61,026 bases of DNA, taken from an uncultured Ruminococcus sp. (GTDB lineage: Bacteria > Bacillota > Clostridia > Oscillospirales > Ruminococcaceae). The DNA lies in contig CANQJO010000012.1 in assembly GCA_947624255.1 (NCBI GenBank), forward strand, positions 1 to 61,026, in the 5' to 3' direction. The translations under genes were made by a program, and so were the position numbers. How positions within the stretch are numbered: the first letter of the stretch is position 1; each line of letters opens with the position of its first letter. This document shows, in pieces, positions 23,973 through 33,066 of the stretch. The notes beneath the pieces are model-generated. The model saw only the letters and a list, made by a program, of their open reading frames with translations. It was not told where the DNA came from and made no database searches.

Positions 23973-26693
23973 TTATGAGAGCTTTGAAACAAGTCCGAGC
24001 TTAAATTTCTGGATCTGGAGAGCATCGAGATTTGTAACGCCATCGTTATTTCCGATAACGTCAGCATTTGCAAGTCCCTCCTGAGTCATGCCCTTTGATT
24101 TTCCGAGACCGTATTCATCCGGATTTGCACTGTACTGCATGATAAGTACGGCATCAGCGAGGTTGACATCTCCGTCGCAGTTTGAGTCGCCGGGTGTACG
24201 TTCACCGGTAGTTGTTGTTGTAGTTGTTGTTGTTGTTGTAGACGTTGTAGTAGTTGTAGTAGTCGTTGTAGTAGCAGATTTTCCGTCAGTGTAAACAACG
24301 ACCGAGTCAATGTTGAACTGACCGCAGTCGATCCACCATACGCCGAATTTCAGCTCTCCGCCGTAATTGTACTGAATAATTGATGACGTATCTGAATCAA
24401 CGTTCCATGTGATAGTACCACTTGAAGAGTTGATCTTTTGCTCCATATCGTCACTCTGAGTCCAGTATTCGGGAGAAACTGTTGTAGAAGAGCCGAATGC
24501 GCCCTGCCATTTGCCGATGCTGCCGCTCTTGGCAGTGATATTGACTTCGACCTTAGTTACCTTTTCGCCGGCAGGGATACCGAATTCAGACCACTCCCAG
24601 CCAAACATTTTGTCGTCCTCGGGGAGCGTGCTGTAATCAACGTACTGATCGGGAGTAATAGTATATTTGCCGTTGCCTGAGGGCTTTACAGTTGTTGTAG
24701 TAGTGGTTGTATTGGTAGTTGTAGTTGTGGTAGACTTAGAAGTCGTTGCTGTTGTGCCGGAAGAGCTTCCGTTTGTATAGACGACAACCGAGTCAACAGT
24801 GAACTGACCGCAGTCGATCCACCATACGCCGAATTTCAGCTCTCCGCCATAATTATACTGAATAATTGAGGCGGTATCAGAATCAACGTTCCATGTGATA
24901 GTACCACTTGAAGAGTTGATTTTCTGCTCCATTTCGTCAGTCTGAGTCCAGTAGTCGGGAGATTTTGTGGTAGAAGAACCGAATGCGCCCTGCCATTTGC
25001 CGATGCTGCCGCTCTTGGCAGTGATATTGACTTCGACCTTAGTTACCTTTTCGCCGGCAGGGATACCGAATTCAGACCACTCCCAGCCAAACATTTTGTC
25101 GTCCTCGGGGAGCGTGCTGTAATCAACGTACTGATCGGGAGTAATAGTATATTTGCCGTTGCCTGAGGGCTTTACAGTTGTTGTAGCTGTAGTTTCGCTG
25201 CCCTTTGTGGTAGTAGTTGTTGTGGTAACGTTGCCGTTTGTGGTGGTAGTGGTGGTTATGTCACCCTGACCCGAATCGCTGTAGACACTGCTTACACCCT
25301 CGATAGAGCTTACAGTAGAACCGGTCTTGTAAACGGAGTAGAGTCCTGCTGCTGCACCGACAAGACCTGCGTTGTAGTCAAGAGCGACCTCATTGCACTG
25401 ATAGTCGTTCATAACATCAGAGTATTGACCGCTTTTGTTAGGACCGCCTACAAGTGCGCCGATAAGAACGTGGCTCTTTGTGGGATGATATGTGGTGGTA
25501 TATTCGTTCATGCCGTCAGAACCCTCATATCCCTGATAGCCTGATGCAGCTCTGTGGTGACTGTTTTTCGCAGAATTTGAAGCAAATCCTGTTACAAGGC
25601 AGGTATTGAAGGGATTATCACCGAGGATATAGTTCATCTGATTTTTGCACCAGCCTGTGAAGTCGGCATTGGAATTTTTTGAGGCTGCAAGCGCTGTGAA
25701 CTGAACTGAGCAGTTAAGTCTTGCGCTGCCCCAGTCGTCCATACAGAGGTAGTTGCTGCCGCTGCAGAGGGTGCTGAGGTAATTGTTGACCTTGCCCCAG
25801 TCATTTGTGATATGAGCGTATACACAGGCTGCACCAAGACCTCGGTTATCCCAGCCGTCGCACCAGCCGAGGTACTGAGTCTGTTTTTCAGCACACTCTG
25901 TCTTATATTTTTCGTTGTTGGTAGCAAGGTAGAGCCAGCCGGCAGCATTTGCCTGCTCGTCCTTACAGTCGGGTGACTGCGAAAGATAGAAGCCTGAAGG
26001 ACCATTTGTCTCTATCCTGTTATTCTGAGTTGAGAAATTGTAGAGAGCCTCGGCGTATTTAAGGTCTTCTGCATTGCCGAAGTTAATGTAGTTCAGTGCA
26101 AGTGCAGCGGCATAGTCAGCAGCAATGTCGCTTGCGCTGTTTGAAGTCCAGAACATTTTTCTGCTGCCGGTCTGTAACTCGGGAGAGCCCCAGTAGCTGT
26201 GATCTTCATTTCCGTCACCCTTCTGGTAGAGGAAATTTGTAACGTTTCCGCTGCCGTCAAGCTTTGTTGAAGCCTTGAAGAAATCGCAGAAGTAGTTCAA
26301 AACCGTCTTGAGGTGAGAGGTCTGACCCGTTGCTGAATACGCATCCTTGAATTCATAGTAGCTCCAGCCGAGGACCGATGCGGTAAATCCCTGGGGAAGG
26401 CCGAACATTGCGTGGTCTCCGGCATCGTGGAAACCGCCCTTTACTTCATCGCTTGTATGGCAGTCGGAACGCCAGGTCATTTTTGAAGTTTCATCGACCT
26501 GATCGCCGCACATATTTGCATCGTAGAAGTAGAGAGAGTATTGGAGGAGTTTTGCATAGTCATCGCTGCCGGCAGCTATTGCTGAGATAGAGGGTGTCAC
26601 CGCTGTGGAGAGCGGAGCAGCAAGAGCAGTAACGGCAACTACACCGCTGAGTACAGCGGATCTTAGTTTGTTGACTGTTTTACTTATCATCAT
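23973..26693 (-). CDS. GH9 endoglucanase with two CBM79-like modules and dockerin
   Basis: About 906 residues. Order: signal peptide (1-40), GH9 catalytic domain (about 42-465), Thr-rich linker, CBM79-like module 1 (about 515-650), Thr-rich linker, module 2 (about 675-810), linker, type I dockerin (about 835-905). Catalytic features: G-F-H-D-A-G-D-H (base Asp), H-H-R-A-A-S-G and N-E-V-A-L-D-Y-N-A-G (acid Glu). The dockerin has two Ca-binding repeats (D-S-N-C-D-G-D-V-N-L-A-D and N-N-D-G-V-T-N-L-D). The enzyme cuts internal cellulose bonds and would join a cellulosome through a cohesin. The architecture matches a known R. flavefaciens enzyme. Start chosen at the first of two adjacent ATG; the ribosome site is weak. 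Confidence 0.9.
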   Translation of the reverse strand: MMISKTVNKLRSAVLSGVVAVTALAAPLSTAVTPSISAIAAGSDDYAKLLQYSLYFYDANMCGDQVDETSKMTWRSDCHTSDEVKGGFHDAGDHAMFGLPQGFTASVLGWSYYEFKDAYSATGQTSHLKTVLNYFCDFFKASTKLDGSGNVTNFLYQKGDGNEDHSYWGSPELQTGSRKMFWTSNSASDIAADYAAALALNYINFGNAEDLKYAEALYNFSTQNNRIETNGPSGFYLSQSPDCKDEQANAAGWLYLATNNEKYKTECAEKQTQYLGWCDGWDNRGLGAACVYAHITNDWGKVNNYLSTLCSGSNYLCMDDWGSARLNCSVQFTALAASKNSNADFTGWCKNQMNYILGDNPFNTCLVTGFASNSAKNSHHRAASGYQGYEGSDGMNEYTTTYHPTKSHVLIGALVGGPNKSGQYSDVMNDYQCNEVALDYNAGLVGAAAGLYSVYKTGSTVSSIEGVSSVYSDSGQGDITTTTTTNGNVTTTTTTTKGSETTATTTVKPSGNGKYTITPDQYVDYSTLPEDDKMFGWEWSEFGIPAGEKVTKVEVNITAKSGSIGKWQGAFGSSTTKSPDYWTQTDEMEQKINSSSGTITWNVDSDTASIIQYNYGGELKFGVWWIDCGQFTVDSVVVYTNGSSSGTTATTSKSTTTTTTNTTTTTTTVKPSGNGKYTITPDQYVDYSTLPEDDKMFGWEWSEFGIPAGEKVTKVEVNITAKSGSIGKWQGAFGSSTTVSPEYWTQSDDMEQKINSSSGTITWNVDSDTSSIIQYNYGGELKFGVWWIDCGQFNIDSVVVYTDGKSATTTTTTTTTTSTTTTTTTTTTTGERTPGDSNCDGDVNLADAVLIMQYSANPDEYGLGKSKGMTQEGLANADVIGNNDGVTNLDALQIQKFKLGLVSKLS
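24303..25170 (-). repeat. direct repeat of the CBM module inside the GH9 gene
   Basis: 24303-24690 and about 24783-25170 are nearly identical at the DNA level (offset 480 bp), covering the whole module and the preceding linker start. Differences are a few scattered bases. Such identity between silent sites suggests recent duplication or gene conversion. Confidence 0.85.
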
Positions 26694-26699
26694 TATCAC

Positions 26700-26896
26700 A
26701 CTGCTTTCATATTATTTGCCTATAATATGCCTATATCTCCATTATACAGATTTTTTCAGAAAAAATAGTTACACAAAAATTACAATATTATTACAATATA
26801 GAGAAAATCTAAAATTATTCACTTTTTTGTATAGCTGCATAATTTTATTTCAATTTATTGTGCATAATAACAGCATCATTGTGGAGAAAAAATGTG
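26700..26896. other. intergenic, GH9 upstream region
   Basis: AT-rich. On the minus strand a TATAAT near 26738-26743 could be the -10 box for GH9 but no clear -35 is visible. No gene. Confidence 0.35.
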
Positions 26897-27865
26897 TCAG
26901 TCTGCTGTGACATTGAAACCGAGATCTGACAGCATCTCGATATCCGACCGGATATTATTGCCGGAGGTAGTGAGCATATCTCCTGTGATAGTTGCATTAG
27001 CGCCAGAGACAAAAGCCTCCTTACCTGAATTTTTCATGAGATTTCTTCCTGCTGCAAGGCGAATATAAGCTGTAGGATTTATATATCTGAAAATTGCTGT
27101 TGTTCTGAGGATATCCTCCTCCGAAAGCCGTTCACGTCCCGCAAGAGGAGTTCCCTCAATGGGCGTCAATGCATTGATGGGGATAGATCTGACTTTAAGA
27201 TCAGACAAGCAGAGAGCCATATCTATTCTGTCATGCCATGTTTCGCCCATGCCGATTATGCCTCCGGAGCATACATCGAGACCGCATTTCTGAGCACGCC
27301 TAATGCACTGTATCTTGTCGCTGAATGTATGGGTGGTGCATATTTCCGGAAAAAAGCGTTCAGATGTCTCAATATTGCAGTGATACATGGAAACTCCGCT
27401 GTTTTTGAGCAGGATAAACTGTTCTTCCGAAAGCGATCCGTGTGAAGCACACAGCTTTATATCACAGACTTCATTTATGCGTCTGTAAGCAGACAGAGCT
27501 TTTTCAAAGTCCGTATCCGAGAGAGTTTTTCCGGCAGTCACTATAGAGAAGCGATGAACTCCCTTTTTCTTATTTGAAAGGCACTCATTGACTATTTTTT
27601 CTTCGGGAAGAAAATCATATTCAGCGATGCCGGTACAGTGGTGCGCAGACTGTGCGCAAAACTTGCAGTTTTCAGAGCATTTTCCGCTTTTGCCGTTGAT
27701 GATGCTGCAAAGGTCGATATTGTCTCCGCACAGTGCAGAGCGTATTCTGTCAGCATTGCTGCAAACCTCATCGAGAGGAGCAGTGACAAAAAAGTCAAGA
27801 TCATCGTTACGGTCAAGACGTTTTCCGTTGATGATATCGTTTGCAAGATCGGACATATTTATCAT
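26897..27865 (-). CDS. bioB: biotin synthase
   Basis: 322 residues from the ATG at 27863-27865, 7 nt after GGAGGT. Radical SAM motif S-E-N-C-K-F-C-A-Q-S (CxxxCxxC with the Cys of K-C), I-C-S-H-G-S-L type conserved segment and N-A-L-T-P-I-E-G-T-P-L near the C terminus, all typical of BioB. It inserts sulfur into dethiobiotin. It is paired with bioY, and no bioA, bioD or bioF is near, so the cell may use imported dethiobiotin or have the other genes elsewhere. Confidence 0.92.
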   Translation of the reverse strand: MINMSDLANDIINGKRLDRNDDLDFFVTAPLDEVCSNADRIRSALCGDNIDLCSIINGKSGKCSENCKFCAQSAHHCTGIAEYDFLPEEKIVNECLSNKKKGVHRFSIVTAGKTLSDTDFEKALSAYRRINEVCDIKLCASHGSLSEEQFILLKNSGVSMYHCNIETSERFFPEICTTHTFSDKIQCIRRAQKCGLDVCSGGIIGMGETWHDRIDMALCLSDLKVRSIPINALTPIEGTPLAGRERLSEEDILRTTAIFRYINPTAYIRLAAGRNLMKNSGKEAFVSGANATITGDMLTTSGNNIRSDIEMLSDLGFNVTAD

Positions 27866-27880
27866 AGATAGGACCTCCAT

Positions 27881-28435
27881 TCAGGCTGTTTTCAAAATAG
27901 GCAGAATTTTTTTCGCAAGAACTGTCGCAGCAAGGCATTTTATCAGATCTCCGGGCAAAGGTGTAAGAATACAGATCCTGATAAGATCGCTGACATCTAC
28001 TGATGAGCCGAGCCAAAACCTGCTGATCGCTCCGCAGTAGAGCGTTCCGATAGTATAGACAACAGCAAGTCCGGCGAGAGATGCCGTCATTAGGCGGAAA
28101 TTTGTCGGTGTGCCTTCGTTTGCGATCTTTCCGGTGATGAACGTTCCTATGATAAATCCGGGAAAGTACCCGAATGTTGGCTGAAGAACGTAGGTGATGC
28201 CGCCTCCGCTTGTAAAAACGGGAACACCGATAAGTCCGAGGAGGACGTATACAGCTACACAGCAGGCTCCTTTTTTTCCGCCGAGTACGATTCCTGCCAT
28301 AGTAGTGAACAGGAACTGAAGTGTCAGAGGGCAGATAGGTGTGGGGATCTTAATGTATGCTCCGACGATTATAAGCGCAACAAACAGCGACATCTGAGCA
28401 AGCTCCCTTGTTTTCAACTTTGATTTCATGGACAT
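27881..28435 (-). CDS. bioY: biotin ECF transporter substrate-binding protein
   Basis: 184 residues from the ATG at 28433-28435, directly after AGGAGATGAT. Six membrane segments with family motifs I-P-T-P-I-C-P-L-T-L-Q, G-G-G-I-T-Y-V-L-Q-P-T-F-G-Y and P-G-D-L-I-K. BioY captures biotin or dethiobiotin in the membrane and works with a shared energising module. First gene of the bioY-bioB operon behind a BirA-type operator. Confidence 0.92.
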   Translation of the reverse strand: MSMKSKLKTRELAQMSLFVALIIVGAYIKIPTPICPLTLQFLFTTMAGIVLGGKKGACCVAVYVLLGLIGVPVFTSGGGITYVLQPTFGYFPGFIIGTFITGKIANEGTPTNFRLMTASLAGLAVVYTIGTLYCGAISRFWLGSSVDVSDLIRICILTPLPGDLIKCLAATVLAKKILPILKTA

Positions 28436-28463
28436 ATCATCTCCTGAGAAATTTTTCAAGATA

Positions 28464-28492
28464 AGTATAACACAAAAAAACGCACTTGTCAA
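28464..28492 (-). promoter_or_regulatory. promoter of bioY-bioB
   Basis: Minus strand: TTGACA (28487-28492), 17-bp spacer, TATACT (28464-28469). The -35 box lies inside one arm of the operator at 28486-28517. Confidence 0.8.
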
Positions 28493-28517
28493 CCACTTTT
28501 TAAAATTTGGTTGACAA
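28486..28517. promoter_or_regulatory. BirA-type biotin operator
   Basis: TTGTCAACC (28486-28494), 14-bp AT-rich spacer, GGTTGACAA (28509-28517); the symmetry extends two or three bases further on both sides. Arm sequence and spacing match the known BirA operator pattern (TTGTNAACC-N14/15-GGTTNACAA). Holo-BirA binding here would cover the -35 box and shut off bioYB when biotin is plentiful. Confidence 0.85.
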
Positions 28518-28723
28518 GTGCGGATCTTATGTTTTGTTTCTTAACAGTCATTCCGACCATTTATTCCCTTATGATCCCTTAGCACTGCTGCACATTCAGC
28601 AGGAATATTTATATTTGTTAATAAAATTATATTCATTTTGTCCACCAATTCTGCATGAAGTGGGTTGAAATAATGTGTACCATTTATTAAAATAATATAA
28701 GAGCATACATTAAGGAGGGACTT
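28518..28723. other. divergent intergenic region between bioY and GH43
   Basis: No gene. Contains the upstream region of the GH43 gene; a TATAAG near 28696 could be its -10 box but no clear -35 is visible. Confidence 0.3.
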
Positions 28724-31114
28724 ATGGTGAATATAAAAGGTTTTGTACGCTTTATCTCCTGTATGGTTTCTGCCACGCTTATAGCATCATCCGTGTCATT
28801 TCCGGCAAGAGAGGATGCAGAGGCAGTTTCACAGACATCTACTATAGCAAATCCGTTCATCTGGTCTGATGTTCCCGATGACGATATTATACGTGTGGGA
28901 GATACATACTACATGGTCAGCACGACGATGTTTTTCAGTCCGGGCGCACCTATCATGAAATCGAACGATCTTGTTTCATGGGAGATATGCAGCTACGTAT
29001 TCGATACCTATGCCAACGGTGACAAGCAGGATCTTAAAAACGGCGAGCACGACTATGCTCACGGGCAGTGGGCTGCAAGCCTGAGATATCACAATGGGTA
29101 TTTTTACGTATTTTTCGGAAGCTACGGCTCGGGAAAATCCTACATATATAAAACGAATGACATTGAAAACGGCACATGGACACGCAGCGAGATCAACGGT
29201 ATGTATCATGATGCGTCGATACTTTTTGATGATGATGGCCGCAGCTACCTCGTATACGGCGGAGGCGGCGAGATCAGGATCAAGGAGTTTAATGACGAGA
29301 TGACTGATTTCAAATTCGGCGGTGCTGATAAGGTACTGTTCAAAACAGGACTTGACGGTCTTGCCGGAGAGGGCTCACATATTCAGAAGATAGGCGATTA
29401 TTACTATATCTTCCTGATCGCATGGCCAAGCGGCAGCGGCCGTATAGAGCTTTGCTACAGGAGCAAGGAGCTTCTTGGAAACTATGAGGGCAAAACTGTG
29501 CTCAACTCCGGTCTCGGAAGCTATGGCAGCGGTGTTGCACAGGGCGGTATAGTCGACACTCCCGATGGTGAGTGGTATGCTTTACTGTTTCAGGATCACG
29601 GCTCAGTGGGACGTGTTCCCGTTCTTGTGCCTGTCACATGGCAGGATAACTGGCCTATAATGGGCGTGAACGGCAAGGCTCCGCAGACTCTTACGGTTGA
29701 CGGAGGATATGCCGGAACATTTCTTGCTAAGGATGATGATTTCACCTATAGCTCTGACGATCTGATGCTTGAATGGCAGTGGAATCACAATCCGGATGAT
29801 CTTTCGTGGTCGGTCACAGAGCGTGAAGGCTGGCTGAGGCTGAAAAACAATAATATGGCGACGAATCTTCTTGATGCACGCAATACGCTCACTATGAGGA
29901 CAGAGGGACCGGCTTGCAGCAGTGTCATAAAGCTTGATGCTTCAGATATGAAGATCGGTGATCATGCCGGACTTTCGGCTTTCCAGTTCAATTACGGCAA
30001 TGTCGGAGTATACGTTGCCGACAGCGGTCAGAAGAAGATCTATATGGCAAAAAACGGCGGATACTCAAGTAACTCGGAGATAAAGAACAGCTATAACAAG
30101 ATCATTGAGGAGACCGATCTTAACGGAGATGAAATATATCTGAAGGTGGATTTCAAATTCAATGATGTTGATGCTGCTCTCAATTCGTCATATAATATCG
30201 ACAAGGCAAACTTCTATTATTCCTATGACGGAAGCACCTGGACGAAGATCGGCGAAGAGCTGAATATGACATACGACCTGAAAATGTTTACGGGCTACCG
30301 CAGTGCGATATATAGCTATCCTACCAAATCAACAGGGGGATATGCTGATATTGATTTCTTTGATTATGAGCGTGCCGAATGGAACACACCTACCTTGATC
30401 GAGCCTGACGAAAACGGTTGGTTTTTCCATGATCCGTTTGAGGGAGATACCGATGGCTGGAGCGGCAGAGGAGCTGCAAAATTACAGACAAGCGCACGTG
30501 CCGCATATGCCGGAAATGAGGCGCTTTTTGTCCGGGACAGAACAGCTTCATGGAACGGAGCAAGCAAGACATTGAGCAGAGCTTTTGTTCCCGGTGAAGA
30601 ATACAGCTTCAGTGCGAATGTCATGTATCCGGACGGAGGAAATACGGATACCTTTTACATGAAACTGCAATACAAGGCTGCTGACGGAGAAACGTATTAC
30701 TCCACCGTTGCTGAGGGAACTGCTGTAAAGGGCGAGTGGATACAGCTTGCCAATACAAATTATCAGATACCGGAGGATGCTTCCGAAATGCAGCTTTACA
30801 TTGAGACGAAAGATTCAACAAACGACTTCTATGTTGACGAGGCGATAGGTGCTCTTCCCGGCACAGTTATAGAGGGTGCAGGTGAGGGAAGAAGTATCAT
30901 TCCCGGAGACATTTCCGGTGATGGAGCAATAAATGCTTTTGATGTTGCTTTTGCAAGGTACGGACTTGTAAACGGCTTTGATGATAATTATGCTCAGGCT
31001 GCTGCTGATGTTGATAACAACGGCATTGCAGAGGTATCCGATCTTGTGCAGATACAGGATTTTGTTCTTGCAAGGATCACGGAATTCGCTGCGGCTGAGC
31101 CATCTGCAAAATAG
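28724..31114 (+). CDS. GH43 xylosidase/arabinofuranosidase with CBM22-like module and dockerin
   Basis: 796 residues, ATG behind AAGGAGGG. Signal peptide (1-35); five-bladed GH43 domain (about 43-330) with catalytic Asp in W-S-D-V-P-D-D-D-I-I-R and Glu in A-G-E-G-S-H; a concanavalin-like C-terminal domain of GH43 xylosidases (about 340-550); a CBM22-like module (about 570-710, F-E-G-D-T-D-G-W-S-G-R-G to N-D-F-Y-V-D-E); and a dockerin (about 730-790, D-I-S-G-D-G-A-I-N-A-F-D and D-V-D-N-N-G-I-A). It removes xylose or arabinose from hemicellulose in the cellulosome. Specificity cannot be read from sequence. Confidence 0.88.
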   Translation: MVNIKGFVRFISCMVSATLIASSVSFPAREDAEAVSQTSTIANPFIWSDVPDDDIIRVGDTYYMVSTTMFFSPGAPIMKSNDLVSWEICSYVFDTYANGDKQDLKNGEHDYAHGQWAASLRYHNGYFYVFFGSYGSGKSYIYKTNDIENGTWTRSEINGMYHDASILFDDDGRSYLVYGGGGEIRIKEFNDEMTDFKFGGADKVLFKTGLDGLAGEGSHIQKIGDYYYIFLIAWPSGSGRIELCYRSKELLGNYEGKTVLNSGLGSYGSGVAQGGIVDTPDGEWYALLFQDHGSVGRVPVLVPVTWQDNWPIMGVNGKAPQTLTVDGGYAGTFLAKDDDFTYSSDDLMLEWQWNHNPDDLSWSVTEREGWLRLKNNNMATNLLDARNTLTMRTEGPACSSVIKLDASDMKIGDHAGLSAFQFNYGNVGVYVADSGQKKIYMAKNGGYSSNSEIKNSYNKIIEETDLNGDEIYLKVDFKFNDVDAALNSSYNIDKANFYYSYDGSTWTKIGEELNMTYDLKMFTGYRSAIYSYPTKSTGGYADIDFFDYERAEWNTPTLIEPDENGWFFHDPFEGDTDGWSGRGAAKLQTSARAAYAGNEALFVRDRTASWNGASKTLSRAFVPGEEYSFSANVMYPDGGNTDTFYMKLQYKAADGETYYSTVAEGTAVKGEWIQLANTNYQIPEDASEMQLYIETKDSTNDFYVDEAIGALPGTVIEGAGEGRSIIPGDISGDGAINAFDVAFARYGLVNGFDDNYAQAAADVDNNGIAEVSDLVQIQDFVLARITEFAAAEPSAK

Positions 31115-31688
31115 GAAAGCCTCGACTTAAAATAACAACAAGTTCCATTAGGACTCCCATCGCAGCGCCGCATAGATATATGCGGCGCAATTGCTTCTCC
31201 AACCGGACCTTGCCGTCAATACTTGCCGAAAAATCAAAATCTCTGCGTTGAAAAATCTTGCAATACGACAGTATTCCTGCGCTTTTACACTGCGTATTTT
31301 GACAAAACTTATCGGCAGAGCAATAATATTTTGCAAAAATGTTCATAATGTCCACCAAATCTGCGAAATATGAGTTGCACACCGGTGAAAAAAATGATAG
31401 AATCATTTCAGAAACTGAAATATACATAACATTCAGCCACAGCATTATACGCACGATCTGTTACATTCACGGTACATATCAGGAACTGCACACCGGAGCA
31501 ATTTGCTCTGTTCTGAGTACCGGCTCTGAGCTGACTGATGCAGGTATTCCGTATTATCCTGTTATTCAGACGGTTTCAGTCTTCATGGATAGCGAAATCA
31601 TCACCCCTCCTGAAATAATCTGAACCTGCACACATTTTGTGTACAGGTTCGCAGCTATCCGCTATACTATATGAAATAAGAAAATCGG
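31115..31688. other. non-coding stretch with hairpins, likely dispersed repeat
   Basis: 31165-31188 is a hairpin (GCGCCGCAT/ATGCGGCGC); GAACCTG at 31621 pairs with CAGGTTC at about 31650. The segment 31150-31330 read on the minus strand gives I-Y-L-C-G-A-A-M-G-V-L-M-E-L-V-V-I, a peptide I recall as a recurrent spurious product of repeated non-coding DNA in Ruminococcaceae. A 94-codon plus frame (31339-31623) has no ribosome site and no recognisable family. No gene is called. Confidence 0.4.
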
Positions 31689-31720
31689 AAAACTGCCGTT
31701 TCATAAGCGGCAGTTTTTAT
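31689..31720. terminator. bidirectional terminator after the GH25 gene
   Basis: AAAACTGCCG pairs with CGGCAGTTTTT around TTTCATAAG; T runs on both strands. It lies about 60 nt after the stop of the minus-strand GH25 lipoprotein. Confidence 0.75.
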
Positions 31721-31779
31721 TTATCAGTGCATGATCCTTGTGCTGCACGGAGTCTCTTATGCAAATTCCGGGCAGAATG

Positions 31780-33054
31780 TCAGAGGGGAGTATAAAGGAT
31801 ATCCAGATCAACATCGCCTGCAATACCGGGAATTTTTCCATAGCAGCTTGACTGCCATATTGCATAATCGCCGGTGTAGTCAGTCTCATCTACGAAGTGG
31901 GCAAGCCATACGGGAGTTGCATCTTTTATATCCTCGCTCCAGAAATTATTGAGGAAATTCTTACTGCTGTAAAGCATTGTTTCATATCCTGATTTTTTCA
32001 TCTCATCATTGAAAGCAAGGTACAACTGATTCAGATCATATATGCTCATTCCGTACTGCTGAAAATTTGAGAATTCCTCCCAGTCGAAGGCAACAGGCAA
32101 CTCAAGCTCAGAGCCGTCAAGCTGTTCGGCTATCCACCGGGCGTGCTCACGGAGCTTCTCCTCACTGTTATCGGTCGTATAGAAGTACACACCGACATCA
32201 AGCCCGGCATCACGGGCTTTTTTTATATTTGAGTCGAACTGATCGTCCTTGACAATATGGTCATAGTAATATCCTATTCTTATCATGACAAATTCGGCAC
32301 CGGCAGCCTTTACAGCATTGAAATCAACATCGCCCTGCCATGTTGAGACATCTATTCCGAGACGTCTGCCGTCTCCGCCGTATTTTGCGGCAAAGTCAGC
32401 GAACTGCTGCCTTGCGTTATTGTCGGGAGAAACGGTTTCGGAATCTGCAACTGTTATGGTGAGATCCCAACTTGTACTGTTTCCGGAGCTGTCAGTGACG
32501 GTAGCCTTCAGCGGATAATTCCCCGTTTTATTTATATCAACAGTGCCTTCATAGGTAAGGACAGGGGCACGATCATAATTATCTGCAAAACCCACGTGAT
32601 CGCTGAGGTCGAAAGGTCTTCCACGCAGATGTACTGCTGACCAACCGCCGTTAAGGATAACCGGCTCAGTTGGATCTTTTACGGTGTATGAGAGCTCCTT
32701 TTCAAAGATGCTGCCCTCATATTCATAGGATACCGTTATTTTTTTCTCACCGATCTCTGAGGTATCAACAAGGGAATCACCGTTTTTCAGCTCAACATTT
32801 TTTTCGGTAATGAATTCATCTACAGAGATCTTCTGATATACCTCAAGTGTTTCTGTTCCTTTGAGAGCAAGATCTTTCGGAGGCTCATGTGCGGCTGTAG
32901 TGACTTCGGTTTTTTCCTGTCCGGCAGCAGTCGTGACAACTGTCGGAGCAGCAGTCGATGTTGCAGTGACCGGAGGCTCTGCTGTTCCGACACGTTTGCC
33001 GCAGCCTGACAGAAGCAGAACTGTTGAAAGAATAAGAATTTGTCTTACCTTCAT
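31780..33054 (-). CDS. GH25 muramidase lipoprotein
   Basis: 424 residues, ATG behind AAGGAGGTTTATAT. Lipobox L-L-S-G-C (Cys18), Thr-rich linker, two Ig-like/DUF5011-type domains (about 60-205), then a GH25 domain (about 230-424): L-G-I-D-V-S-T-W-Q-G-D-V-D-F, G-V-Y-F-Y-T-T-D and V-A-F-D-W-E-E-F, which hold the catalytic Asp/Glu. It cuts the glycan chain of peptidoglycan at the outer face of the membrane, for remodelling or division. Single gene behind its own upstream region; dnaI lies 12 nt upstream, so it may be the last gene of that operon. Confidence 0.9.
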   Translation of the reverse strand: MKVRQILILSTVLLLSGCGKRVGTAEPPVTATSTAAPTVVTTAAGQEKTEVTTAAHEPPKDLALKGTETLEVYQKISVDEFITEKNVELKNGDSLVDTSEIGEKKITVSYEYEGSIFEKELSYTVKDPTEPVILNGGWSAVHLRGRPFDLSDHVGFADNYDRAPVLTYEGTVDINKTGNYPLKATVTDSSGNSTSWDLTITVADSETVSPDNNARQQFADFAAKYGGDGRRLGIDVSTWQGDVDFNAVKAAGAEFVMIRIGYYYDHIVKDDQFDSNIKKARDAGLDVGVYFYTTDNSEEKLREHARWIAEQLDGSELELPVAFDWEEFSNFQQYGMSIYDLNQLYLAFNDEMKKSGYETMLYSSKNFLNNFWSEDIKDATPVWLAHFVDETDYTGDYAIWQSSCYGKIPGIAGDVDLDILYTPL

Positions 33055-33066
33055 ATATAAACCTCC

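Noticed and set aside
24180..25260. Short GTTGTTGTAGTAGTT-type repeats suggestive of a CRISPR or microsatellite
   Set aside because: They are Thr-codon runs in the linkers of the GH9 gene on the minus strand; spacers are absent and the frame is kept.
31339..31623. 94-codon plus-strand frame
   Set aside because: No ribosome site, no family and odd composition; it lies in a probable repeat.
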